29,946 bases of DNA from Epsilonproteobacteria bacterium UBA6211 (GTDB lineage Bacteria; Campylobacterota; Campylobacteria; Campylobacterales; Arcobacteraceae). The notes beneath the pieces are model-generated. The model was not told the origin of the DNA. It did no database searches and saw only the letters and a list, made by a program, of their open reading frames with translations. Shown piece after piece: positions 15,770-23,260 of this stretch. Location of the stretch: contig DISL01000050.1 in NCBI GenBank assembly GCA_002421845.1, forward strand, positions 1-29,946, in the 5' to 3' direction. Within the stretch, counting starts at the first letter, position 1, and every line of letters begins with the position of its first letter. The position numbers and the translations under genes are program-made.

Positions 15770-17147
15770 TGTTGATTATCCTTTCAAGATTTTTAGCACC
15801 CATAATAACTCCAGGCCATCCTTGAGCAGGGAAAACGGTATCACCTACATAATATGTGTTATCATCTATTTTAGGTGAAGGGATATTAAAAAGTAAATTT
15901 TTAAAACTAAGTGGAATACCGCCAAGCGTTTTTCTTTTGATATATCTTCCGAAAGTTTTAGGGGTTGCACTAAAAACATCTGTGATATTACCATAAAACG
16001 ATGGAAATTGCGATAATAAAAGTTTGACTATTTCAGCTTGAAGCATTTGTTTTTGTATTTCATACTGAGATGCAGACAAGTTTTCCCAATAAGATACTTT
16101 GGTATGGGTAGAAATAGTAATAGAATATATACCTTTTGGTGCTATTAAATCATCGTCATAATCTGAAATAGATACAAATATGGAGTTTGATATGGAGTGT
16201 TTTAATATAGTGTCATTGATAATTTGATAGTGGTGGTGATATATTTCATCTGATTTTACGGATAAATAAACTACAAATGCACTTTGGTCTGTATAAAGCT
16301 CCGGCTTTTGTTTGAAAATAGGCTTATTTAATATGATATTTTTACTTTGATAAATATTCCCTTTTTTTGTCGTTATTGTAAACATATCTTTATGTTTGGT
16401 TATAGATGTGACATCTTGTTTGAGTTTAAGATTTGGTATGTGTTTTGATATTTCATCAAAAATTTTACCCATACCGCCGATAGGGTAATAATTGTCATAT
16501 AAAGCATATCCCAAAGATAGCAAAAGTGTCATAAAGTTTATTTCATCGCTTTTTGCTTGAGCAACAATCAAGATTTGGTTATCGATAAATTCTTGATACT
16601 CTTTTGAGATATTTGGAAGGAATAGTTGTAATCCCTTTTTTGCAGGGAGCAAGAAATAAAAACTAAATGGAATTATAGATTTAGCTAAATGGTAAAATGT
16701 CTTAGTGAAATTATCTTTGTTATAATAAAAATCACCTCTTTTATAAAAAAGATTTGATATTTCTTTGACTTTGTACCAAAACTCTTTGTTTTTAGGGTGA
16801 TAGAAAGATTTGTTTATTTCATCTATGAATTTATCAAGCTCTTGGTATCTATGGATAGTTTTATCACCCATAATAACAGTTATTGCGGGGTCTGATTTTT
16901 TTAGATTTAGTTTTAAATCAAATTCTTTAAAAAAGTCATAGACAGGTAGTCCCTCTTGGTATGTGGCAAATGTAGTAGCACCTATGTTGTATGTGGTTTT
17001 TCCCCTTTTAAAAGAACCGCTACATCCTCCTAAATAAGGCTCTTTTTCCAATAATAATGTGTTATAATTTTTATTTAGTTTGGAAGCTATCGCACAGCCT
17101 CCTATTCCAGATCCTATTACGGTAAAGTCGTATATAATTTTTTCCAT
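15762..17147 (-). CDS. CrtI/phytoene-desaturase-like FAD-dependent oxidoreductase
   Basis: This 461-aa flavoprotein heads the operon with the LytS/LytTR pair. The dinucleotide-binding site is VIGSGIGGCAIASKL at residues 10-24, followed by LLLEKEPYLGGCSGSF, the NAD(P)-FAD linker typical of carotenoid desaturases/isomerases and retinol saturases. The C-terminus has YVGDTVFPAQGWPGVIMGA, the second FAD contact in that family. It lacks an obvious signal peptide; a hydrophobic segment near SIIPFSFYFLLPA could contact the membrane. The substrate is a polyene or other isoprenoid lipid by family analogy. No other carotenoid gene (crtB, crtE) lies in the window, so carotenoid synthesis is not shown. 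Confidence 0.82.
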   Translation of the reverse strand: MEKIIYDFTVIGSGIGGCAIASKLNKNYNTLLLEKEPYLGGCSGSFKRGKTTYNIGATTFATYQEGLPVYDFFKEFDLKLNLKKSDPAITVIMGDKTIHRYQELDKFIDEINKSFYHPKNKEFWYKVKEISNLFYKRGDFYYNKDNFTKTFYHLAKSIIPFSFYFLLPAKKGLQLFLPNISKEYQEFIDNQILIVAQAKSDEINFMTLLLSLGYALYDNYYPIGGMGKIFDEISKHIPNLKLKQDVTSITKHKDMFTITTKKGNIYQSKNIILNKPIFKQKPELYTDQSAFVVYLSVKSDEIYHHHYQIINDTILKHSISNSIFVSISDYDDDLIAPKGIYSITISTHTKVSYWENLSASQYEIQKQMLQAEIVKLLLSQFPSFYGNITDVFSATPKTFGRYIKRKTLGGIPLSFKNLLFNIPSPKIDDNTYYVGDTVFPAQGWPGVIMGAKNLERIINNG

Positions 17148-17188
17148 ATTGTATTTTACCTTTTTTAAATGTCTTTTTGTATATGTTT

Positions 17189-17214
17189 TTTGTCAATGGC
17201 TAAAATATGACAAA
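17189..17214. promoter_or_regulatory. Inverted repeat in the divergent oxidoreductase/peroxidase promoter region
   Basis: TTTGTCA (17189-17195) and TGACAAA (17208-17214) are a perfect 7-bp inverted repeat with a 12-base spacer, in the 168 bases between two divergent transcription units. It is a candidate operator for either. It is not an FNR box, since the spacing is wrong. Confidence 0.35.
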
Positions 17215-17285
17215 TGATAATTAGATGATATTTTTATGTTTTAATCTTGTTATATTTATGAGTGTATTTAAAAAGTATTTTATGG

Positions 17286-17291
17286 TATAAT
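17286..17291 (+). promoter_or_regulatory. -10 box of the peroxidase/histidine kinase operon
   Basis: A perfect TATAAT lies 24 bases before the ATG at 17316, which puts the transcription start near 17298. This shows that the 18-codon extension upstream of 17316 is untranslated. Confidence 0.65.
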
Positions 17292-17315
17292 ACCGTAACA
17301 AAGGATGAAGATAAA

Positions 17316-18236
17316 ATGAAGGTGATTGCTTTAAAATTATATTTATTAATTTCTTTAAATGTAGTAGCATTTGCTGGTCAGGGTTTTATATTGCCGATAC
17401 CGCAAAAATTGGAAATTGATAATGCTAAGTCAAAACTAGGTGAGAAGTTATTTTTTGATACAACATTATCAAAAGATAAAACTCTCTCTTGTTTTAGTTG
17501 TCATAATATTATGACAAACGGTGCTGACGACAAAAAAATCGCAGTTGGTATAGAAGAAAAAAAAGGGATTGTTAATACACCTACACTATTTAATGCCGTA
17601 TTTAATTTCAGACAAAATTGGGATGGAAGTGCAAGAACTATAGCAGATCAAGCAAGTGGACCTATAACCAATCCGGTAGAAATGGGACATAATTTTGCAG
17701 ATTTGATAAATGAATTAAATAAAACTCCATATAAAGAAGAGTTCAAATTAATATATAAAGACGGCATTACACAAAAAAACATAGTTGATGCAATAGCTGA
17801 ATTTGAAAAAAAGCTTATTACACCAAATGCTCCGTTTGATAAGTATTTAATGGGTGATGAAAATGCAATAACACAAGAGCAAAAAGAGGGTTATAGACTT
17901 TTTAAATCAAAGGGGTGTATCTCTTGCCACAACGGAGTAAACGTAGGTGGACAGTTGTATAGCCGTTTTGGTATGGTAAAGCTAATAGATGATTCTAACT
18001 TTGGTCTTTACAATGTAACAAAAGAGGAAGAAGATAAGTATTATTTTAAAGTGCCAAGTCTTAGAAATATTGCTTTAACATCCCCTTATTTTCATAACGG
18101 AAGTGTTGAAACATTGTATGAAGCTGTATCCGTGATGTTAAAGTACCAAGTCGGTCGTGATACGAATCCTCAAGAGATTAATAAAATAGTGGAATTTTTG
18201 AAATCATTAAACGGGGAGGTTAATTATGCTAAGTAG
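17316..18236 (+). CDS. ccpA: Periplasmic di-heme cytochrome c peroxidase
   Basis: This enzyme reduces H2O2 to water with electrons from cytochrome c. From the ATG at 17316 it is 306 aa, with a signal peptide (MKVIALKLYLLISLNVVAFA). Low-potential heme motif C59-F-S-C62-H63 and high-potential motif C201-I-S-C204-H205 are intact, as is GSARTIADQASGPI. VMLKYQVG near residue 274 supplies the methionine ligand of the high-potential heme, which marks classical bacterial CcP rather than MauG. The start is set by the promoter at 17286 and the GGATGAAG ribosome binding site. The next gene, a histidine kinase, begins 11 bases before this stop. It may functionally replace the frameshifted peroxidase at 2795. 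Confidence 0.92.
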   Translation: MKVIALKLYLLISLNVVAFAGQGFILPIPQKLEIDNAKSKLGEKLFFDTTLSKDKTLSCFSCHNIMTNGADDKKIAVGIEEKKGIVNTPTLFNAVFNFRQNWDGSARTIADQASGPITNPVEMGHNFADLINELNKTPYKEEFKLIYKDGITQKNIVDAIAEFEKKLITPNAPFDKYLMGDENAITQEQKEGYRLFKSKGCISCHNGVNVGGQLYSRFGMVKLIDDSNFGLYNVTKEEEDKYYFKVPSLRNIALTSPYFHNGSVETLYEAVSVMLKYQVGRDTNPQEINKIVEFLKSLNGEVNYAK

Positions 18237-20235
18237 ATTATCACCCCGTTTAGATAGGGTTTTGTTCGTAGTATTCCCTTTTTTTATCGTATTGGTTATC
18301 GCATCATACATATATATAGATAATATCCAAAAACGCAATACAATATATTTTAGCCACAACGATAAGATAAATAAACTTATCGAACACGATACATATTTTA
18401 GTGATTTTATAAATCAAAATATCAAGTTTGTTATGTTTGATGATATTGCTAAAAGATTGAATGATTTTGAAAATATATTAAACTTTTTGATGGAAGATGC
18501 TCAAATCAATAATCTTGATTATGGATATATGAGAAATTTAAAAAATATTCAAAATGTATTTTTCAATAAAAAACTTCAAATTGAGAGACTAAAGGCTAGG
18601 AAGGCATTTACCTATAATACTTTGAGCTATTTGCTAGATAGCAGTGATTTGGGTTATCTCTCTTTAAATCAAAATACGAAATATAAAATAGATAATATTA
18701 GGATGATTTTTGCAAATCTTTTACTTGATTTAAAAGATATAGAGAATTTATCTCAAGAGTTAGAAACGTTGAGTCTTGATGTTCAGAATAATGATTATGT
18801 GGAAAATTTTGTAAAATTGACAAAAGCTTTTATAAGCCATTATGAACAAATAAATACAACAATGCGTAGAATAGGCAATATAGATATTAACGGTCAATTA
18901 AACGGTATTAAAAGTAATTTGAATGATATTTCGCTACAAGAAAAAAGAGATAGTGAGTATATAGTAAATGGGATATTTTTAATTATTTTGATTTTTGCTG
19001 TTTTGATTGTGGTTGGTTCGTGGAGATTATACAAAACTAGAAAAGAGGTAGTGGCATTTAAAACAGCTGTTGAAAATAGTCATAGTGTGGTTGTTATGAC
19101 AGATGTTAACCAAAAAATCACTTTTGTTAATGAAGCTTTTGAAAAGGTTACAGGATATAGTGCAAAAGAGGCTATAGGTTTGAAACCTAATGTTTTAAAG
19201 TCGGGTATTCAAGATGATAAATTTTATAAAGAGATGGCAGATAAGATATTTGCAGGTCAGAAATGGCATGGAAGATTTGTAAATAAAAAGAAAAACGGTG
19301 AAATATTTTATGAAGATGCGACCATAACGCCTATTATGATGGATGGTGAGATAGATAGCTATTTGGCTATCAAACTAGATGTAACACAACTTGTAAATTA
19401 TTCAAATGAATTGGCTGCTTTAAATAGTGGGCTAGAAAAAAAAGTAGAAGAGAAAATCACACTTTTAAGACAAAAAGATGCTCTTATCCAGCAACAATCA
19501 CGCCTTGCTGCACTTGGTGAAATGATAGGGAATATTGCCCATCAATGGAGACAGCCTCTAAGCTCTATAACAATAGGTGCAAGTGGAATAAAATACAAAA
19601 AAGAGCTTGGTATTTTGGAGCTTGATGATAAATTTGATAAGGATATGGATAATATAATAGAGGGTGCAGAGTATCTTTCTCAAACTATTGAGGATTTTAG
19701 GAATTTTACGAAAGTAGATAGAAATAAAACTATTTTTGATATAAATGAAACTATAATGAAAACATATAGAATCGTAGAAAATTTATATAAAGTCAATAAT
19801 ATCAAAGTGGAGTTTGATTTAGCTCCTGAAATGTTATATAACGGTATTGCGAGTCAGTTTTCACAGGTTGTTATAAATGTACTAAATAATGCAAAAGATG
19901 CACTAATAGCAAATAACCACGATAAAGATAATAGAAAAATAGTGATTACTACAACGTCACAAGATTCACATTTTCTTATCAAAATAGCAGATAATGCAGG
20001 TGGTATTCCTGAAGATATAATGTCCAAGATTTTTGATCCGTATTTTACCACAAAACATCAAAGTCAAGGTACCGGAATAGGGCTATTTATGACCTATGAG
20101 ATAGTCAAAACTCATTTTGGCGGTACAATAGAGGTGAAAAACGAAGCAATGATGATAGACGGCAATGAAGTTATGGGAGCTGTATTTTATATCTCGTTTC
20201 CACAATTTATAGAGTTGAAAGATAATGTAAGCTAA
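18226..20235 (+). CDS. Membrane PAS histidine kinase, HQWRQPL type
   Basis: The 669-aa sensor has a first membrane helix at about 12-31, a helical periplasmic region of about 210 residues, and a second helix at about 246-266. A PAS domain follows at about 275-390 (VVVMTDVNQKITFVNEAFEK then NGEIFYEDATITPI). A coiled coil leads to the dimerisation/phosphoacceptor box GEMIGNIAHQWRQPL with His439. The HATPase has NVLNNAKDAL, DNAGGI, IFDPYFTTKH and GTGIGLFMTYEI intact. The gene overlaps the peroxidase stop by 11 bases, so sensor and peroxidase are coupled, which points to an oxidative or redox signal. No response regulator is in the same operon; the convergent REC-PAS protein is the nearest candidate partner. 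Confidence 0.93.
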   Translation: MLSRLSPRLDRVLFVVFPFFIVLVIASYIYIDNIQKRNTIYFSHNDKINKLIEHDTYFSDFINQNIKFVMFDDIAKRLNDFENILNFLMEDAQINNLDYGYMRNLKNIQNVFFNKKLQIERLKARKAFTYNTLSYLLDSSDLGYLSLNQNTKYKIDNIRMIFANLLLDLKDIENLSQELETLSLDVQNNDYVENFVKLTKAFISHYEQINTTMRRIGNIDINGQLNGIKSNLNDISLQEKRDSEYIVNGIFLIILIFAVLIVVGSWRLYKTRKEVVAFKTAVENSHSVVVMTDVNQKITFVNEAFEKVTGYSAKEAIGLKPNVLKSGIQDDKFYKEMADKIFAGQKWHGRFVNKKKNGEIFYEDATITPIMMDGEIDSYLAIKLDVTQLVNYSNELAALNSGLEKKVEEKITLLRQKDALIQQQSRLAALGEMIGNIAHQWRQPLSSITIGASGIKYKKELGILELDDKFDKDMDNIIEGAEYLSQTIEDFRNFTKVDRNKTIFDINETIMKTYRIVENLYKVNNIKVEFDLAPEMLYNGIASQFSQVVINVLNNAKDALIANNHDKDNRKIVITTTSQDSHFLIKIADNAGGIPEDIMSKIFDPYFTTKHQSQGTGIGLFMTYEIVKTHFGGTIEVKNEAMMIDGNEVMGAVFYISFPQFIELKDNVS

Positions 20236-20253
20236 ACTTGATGGGTTTAGCTT
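20229..20253. terminator. Shared hairpin between convergent signalling genes
   Basis: AAGCTAAAC and GTTTAGCTT form a perfect 9-bp stem with a 7-base loop. It spans the stop codons of the kinase (plus) and the REC-PAS protein (minus). Confidence 0.6.
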
Positions 20254-21512
20254 GCTATCTCTTTGAGTTGGCTCTCTCTATGTTTGATAACATCTCTTAA
20301 ATCTTCGATAGTTTTGAGATGGGTTTCTATTCTTTGCTGGTAAGAACGGATAAGCTCCTCTTTTTTAGATAATTCAGCTTTAATTGTTTGGATAGTAGTT
20401 AGTGAACTATCATATTTGATTTTTAGTTGTTTATTTTCTTCAAGAGTCTTTAGTTCACTATCCCTTGCTTTTTGGGCTATTTTAAGATTCTTTTCAAAAT
20501 TTAGTTCTAACTCTTCTTCATAGTGTTGTAGTTGTGAAAGAAGTCTTGAGTTTTTTACACGCTCTTTGCTAAGAGTATCTAGTAATAAATCATAGTTATC
20601 TTCAGAAAGGCGTTTGACGGCTTTATCTAAATCTTCTTCAAGTGTAGCGATTTTTCTCTCATATTCGCTCATAATATTTTTGCTGTTTATAAGATTCTTT
20701 ATCACTTTTTGTTTAAAGTTTCTTTTTTCAGTTTCTATTTCCGTAGTCAAAAATCTAACACCCATATAACCTTTTATGGTTACGTTGTCATCCTCAAAAA
20801 GTGGGAATATATTTGCATTTACGTAGTAGTCCTCACCTTGTTTGGATTTGTTTTTGAGCTTTCCTCTCCATGTATGACCACTTTTGATAGTATGCCACAT
20901 ATCGGTAAAAACCTCTTTTGGAGTATCTGGATGTCTGATGATATTGTGAGATTTGCCTATTAGTTCTTCTTTGGAATAACCGCTTGTTTCACAAAATATA
21001 TCGTTTGCCGATGTAATAATCCCTTGGGTGTCTGTTGTAGAAACTACTGCCACTTGATCGACAATTTCGATATATTCACGTAGTTCATTGGTTTTATTTA
21101 TAAGTTGTTTGGCATTGTATTGTTTTTGGCATATTTCTTCTATATGTACCATTACGTCTTTTATAACAATAGGTTTTATAGAGTAATGTGATACTCCTAG
21201 TCTTATGGCATCAAGAAGATATTGAGGTTCACTATATGCTGTTAGAAGAATATATGATAAATCATTTTTTGCAATTTTTTTAATCTTTGCAATCATTTCC
21301 AAACCGTTTATTTCAGGCATATTAATATCAGATATAACGATACTTATTTCATTTTGGTATTTTGTATAGAGATTGTAGCCTTCATTACCGTTTGAAGCAC
21401 TATACACGTTTCTAAAAATGTTTGAAAAAAAACTTTGCAGAGATTCTCTAATATTGGAATCATCTTCCACAATAAGCACGGAAATCTGTTTATAATAGTC
21501 ATTAATAGGCAT
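20247..21512 (-). CDS. Response regulator with REC, PAS and long coiled coil
   Basis: A 421-aa cytoplasmic protein with no DNA-binding or enzymatic output. REC, residues 8-128: acidic pair in LIVEDDSN, phosphoacceptor Asp62 in VISDINMPEINGLE, and Lys in SIKPI. PAS, about 145-270: IITSANDIFCETSGYSKEEL, HNIIRHPDTPKEVFTDMW and GHTWRGKLKNKSKQGEDYY, the Aer-like subgroup that in characterised members binds FAD. Residues from about 270 to the end are almost continuous coiled coil. It probably works as a scaffold or protein-protein output. It is convergent with the PAS kinase and divergent from the LOV-like regulator. The ATG is preceded by a GAGGTGAGG ribosome binding site on the minus strand. Confidence 0.88.
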   Translation of the reverse strand: MPINDYYKQISVLIVEDDSNIRESLQSFFSNIFRNVYSASNGNEGYNLYTKYQNEISIVISDINMPEINGLEMIAKIKKIAKNDLSYILLTAYSEPQYLLDAIRLGVSHYSIKPIVIKDVMVHIEEICQKQYNAKQLINKTNELREYIEIVDQVAVVSTTDTQGIITSANDIFCETSGYSKEELIGKSHNIIRHPDTPKEVFTDMWHTIKSGHTWRGKLKNKSKQGEDYYVNANIFPLFEDDNVTIKGYMGVRFLTTEIETEKRNFKQKVIKNLINSKNIMSEYERKIATLEEDLDKAVKRLSEDNYDLLLDTLSKERVKNSRLLSQLQHYEEELELNFEKNLKIAQKARDSELKTLEENKQLKIKYDSSLTTIQTIKAELSKKEELIRSYQQRIETHLKTIEDLRDVIKHRESQLKEIAS

Positions 21513-21654
21513 TTGTACCTCACCTCATTGAACTTTCGAGTTTGTTCATAAATGTAACATATAAATATCACTCAAATCTCATCTTAATCTTGAATTATAG
21601 TTTAACTTATAAATTAATTTAATAAATACTTAACATTAATAAATGTAAAATGTG

Positions 21655-21666
21655 TGTAAATAAATT
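21655..21666 (+). repeat. 12-base direct repeat TGTAAATAAATT, copy 1
   Basis: This exact 12-mer ends 5 bases before the LOV-like regulator start and recurs at 22395-22406 before the kinase gene. Upstream of copy 1, TTAATAAAT is also repeated at 21619 and 21636. These are candidate operator half-sites for the OmpR-type winged helix encoded here, but the background is very AT-rich. Confidence 0.35.
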
Positions 21667-21671
21667 GATAT

Positions 21672-22388
21672 ATGGATTTAAGTTTGAAAAATCAAATAGT
21701 ATTATGTAATGGAATATATTGGGATTGTGATAAAAATTGTTTGGTCTCATCATCGGTAGATATTAAACTAACTCAATCTGAACACAAAACCCTTAAACTT
21801 TTGATAGATAACTTGGATAAGCCTGTAAGTATGAATGAAATTTATGAGTATATATTTTGGGATGATGATAGAGAGTATAATCCAAAAACCATAAGAAATA
21901 TCATTAGTAAAATTCGTGCAAAACTAAATACGGAGATAATTGAAAATATTTATGGGTGTGCTTACATCGTAAGAAGTAACAAGGTATCTCAAAATACACT
22001 TCTTGCAAAAAAATTACCTGATATTTCAGAATACTTGATTGATATTATAGACCAAGCTCAAAACGGTATAAGTATTACAAATCCAAGATTACAAGATAAT
22101 CCTTTGGTGTATTGTAATATGTATTTTAAAAAAACATTTGGTTATAGTGATGATGAGATTTTGGGTAAAAATTTAAGGTTTCTGAGACAAAGTGATACTC
22201 AAGAAGAGATAGTATCAAAAATAAGAACTAGTATCCGCGAACAACTACCTATAACAGTTCAAATTAGAAATTATACAAAAGATGGGAAGCTAATCCATAC
22301 CGAACTTACCATAAGTCCTATTTTTGATAGATATAACGGTGAACTTATTTATTTCCTTGGGATTCAGAAGGTTATCGGTAGATTATAA
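21672..22388 (+). CDS. Winged-helix DNA-binding protein with a LOV-like PAS domain lacking the photoactive cysteine
   Basis: The 238-aa protein has an OmpR-type winged helix at about 25-105 (LTQSEHKTLKLLIDNLD, NPKTIRNIISKIRAKL, YGCAYIV) with no receiver domain in front. Residues 120-238 align closely with LOV photosensor domains: ISITNPRLQDNPLVYCNMYF, GYSDDEILGKNLRFLRQSDT, QIRNYTKDGK and YFLGIQ. In the flavin-binding signature NCRFLQ this protein reads N167-L168-R169-F170-L171-R172, so the cysteine that forms the photoadduct is leucine. The flavin-contacting Asn200 and Gln232 remain; a second Asn is Thr210. It could be a flavin redox sensor or have lost flavin. A stop codon lies directly upstream of the ATG, and the ribosome binding site is weak. 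It precedes the phytochrome operon by 80 bases. Confidence 0.85.
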   Translation: MDLSLKNQIVLCNGIYWDCDKNCLVSSSVDIKLTQSEHKTLKLLIDNLDKPVSMNEIYEYIFWDDDREYNPKTIRNIISKIRAKLNTEIIENIYGCAYIVRSNKVSQNTLLAKKLPDISEYLIDIIDQAQNGISITNPRLQDNPLVYCNMYFKKTFGYSDDEILGKNLRFLRQSDTQEEIVSKIRTSIREQLPITVQIRNYTKDGKLIHTELTISPIFDRYNGELIYFLGIQKVIGRL

Positions 22389-22394
22389 AATATA

Positions 22395-22406
22395 TGTAAA
22401 TAAATT
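22395..22406 (+). repeat. 12-base direct repeat TGTAAATAAATT, copy 2
   Basis: The second exact copy of the 12-mer, in the 80-base gap between the LOV-like regulator and the kinase gene. See copy 1 at 21655. Confidence 0.35.
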
Positions 22407-22427
22407 TTCTACTTTTATGAGTTTTTA

Positions 22428-22446
22428 AGTTTATTATGAATAAACT
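22428..22446. promoter_or_regulatory. Inverted repeat upstream of the phytochrome operon
   Basis: AGTTTATT and AATAAACT are perfect inverted repeats around ATG, 22 bases before the kinase start. This may be an operator or a small RNA hairpin in front of the kinase-heme oxygenase-phytochrome unit. Confidence 0.35.
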
Positions 22447-22468
22447 AGGGAAAAAAAGTAGGATTTAA

Positions 22469-23260
22469 ATGTACAGCGAACCTCTTTCACGAGAAGAATT
22501 AATAACTATTTTAAAAGAAAAAGATAAACTTTTATCACATAAAGATAGGGTAAGTTTACTTGGCGAGAGTATAGAAGATATAACAGACCAATGGAAGAAT
22601 CCACTTATAAGTATTTATAATAGTGCTAACAATCTACAAATTAAAAAAATACTTGGTTTAGTTGATGAAATAACTTTTTCTAAAGAGCTTGATAATATTA
22701 TCAAGAATACAGATTTTCTTATCCAAACTATATCGGATGTTGCAAGTTTTTGTAAGGATAGCAAATATTCTGGGGTATTAAATCTGAATACTTTGATAAA
22801 CAAGGTTTTATCGATAGCTTCATTTCATGTAGAATCAAAAAATATTCAAATAACTACACGATTAGATAGTGAATGTTTTGTAAAATGTATTGAAAACGAG
22901 CTTATGCAGGTATTATTAAATATAATAAACAATGCCGTCGATGTTTTGAAAGCAAAACATAAAGATGAAAGAGAAATAATAATAAGCACCATAAGAAATG
23001 ATAATAATGTACAAATCGAGATTGAAGATAGTGCAGGTGGCATCGATAAAGATTTGATGGAGAAAATTTTTGATAAATATTTTACGACTAAAGGTGACAA
23101 AGGTTCAGGTGTAGGGCTTTTTGTATCTAAACAAATTATAGAAGAGAATTTTGGAGGAAGTTTAAGTGTATATAATGCACAAAAAGGGGCTTGTTTTGTT
23201 ATTAAACTCCCTTTGTATGAATTCATAAATCAAGAAAATATAATAGGGAGTTCACAATGA
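22469..23260 (+). CDS. Soluble histidine kinase-like protein with Asp in place of the phosphoacceptor His
   Basis: A 263-aa cytoplasmic protein with a short N-terminal coiled coil and no sensor domain. The region VSLLGESIEDITDQWKNPL aligns without gaps to GEMIGNIAHQWRQPL of the kinase at 18226, but the phosphorylated His is Asp40 (codon GAC), and Arg-Gln of WRQPL are Lys-Asn. The ATP-binding domain is complete: NIINNAVDVL (N box, about 148-157), DSAGGI (184-189), IFDKYFTT and GSGVGLFVSKQI. It may therefore bind ATP but cannot autophosphorylate in the usual way. Its stop overlaps the heme oxygenase start (ATGA). The ribosome binding site is TAGGAT. Confidence 0.85.
   Translation: MYSEPLSREELITILKEKDKLLSHKDRVSLLGESIEDITDQWKNPLISIYNSANNLQIKKILGLVDEITFSKELDNIIKNTDFLIQTISDVASFCKDSKYSGVLNLNTLINKVLSIASFHVESKNIQITTRLDSECFVKCIENELMQVLLNIINNAVDVLKAKHKDEREIIISTIRNDNNVQIEIEDSAGGIDKDLMEKIFDKYFTTKGDKGSGVGLFVSKQIIEENFGGSLSVYNAQKGACFVIKLPLYEFINQENIIGSSQ

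Noticed and set aside
15762..17147. Evidence for a carotenoid biosynthesis cluster
   Set aside because: Only one CrtI-like gene is present; no phytoene synthase or prenyl transferase is nearby, so carotenoid production cannot be claimed.
17262..17315. 18-residue extension of the intact cytochrome c peroxidase
   Set aside because: It contains the promoter TATAAT and would destroy the signal peptide that starts cleanly at 17316.
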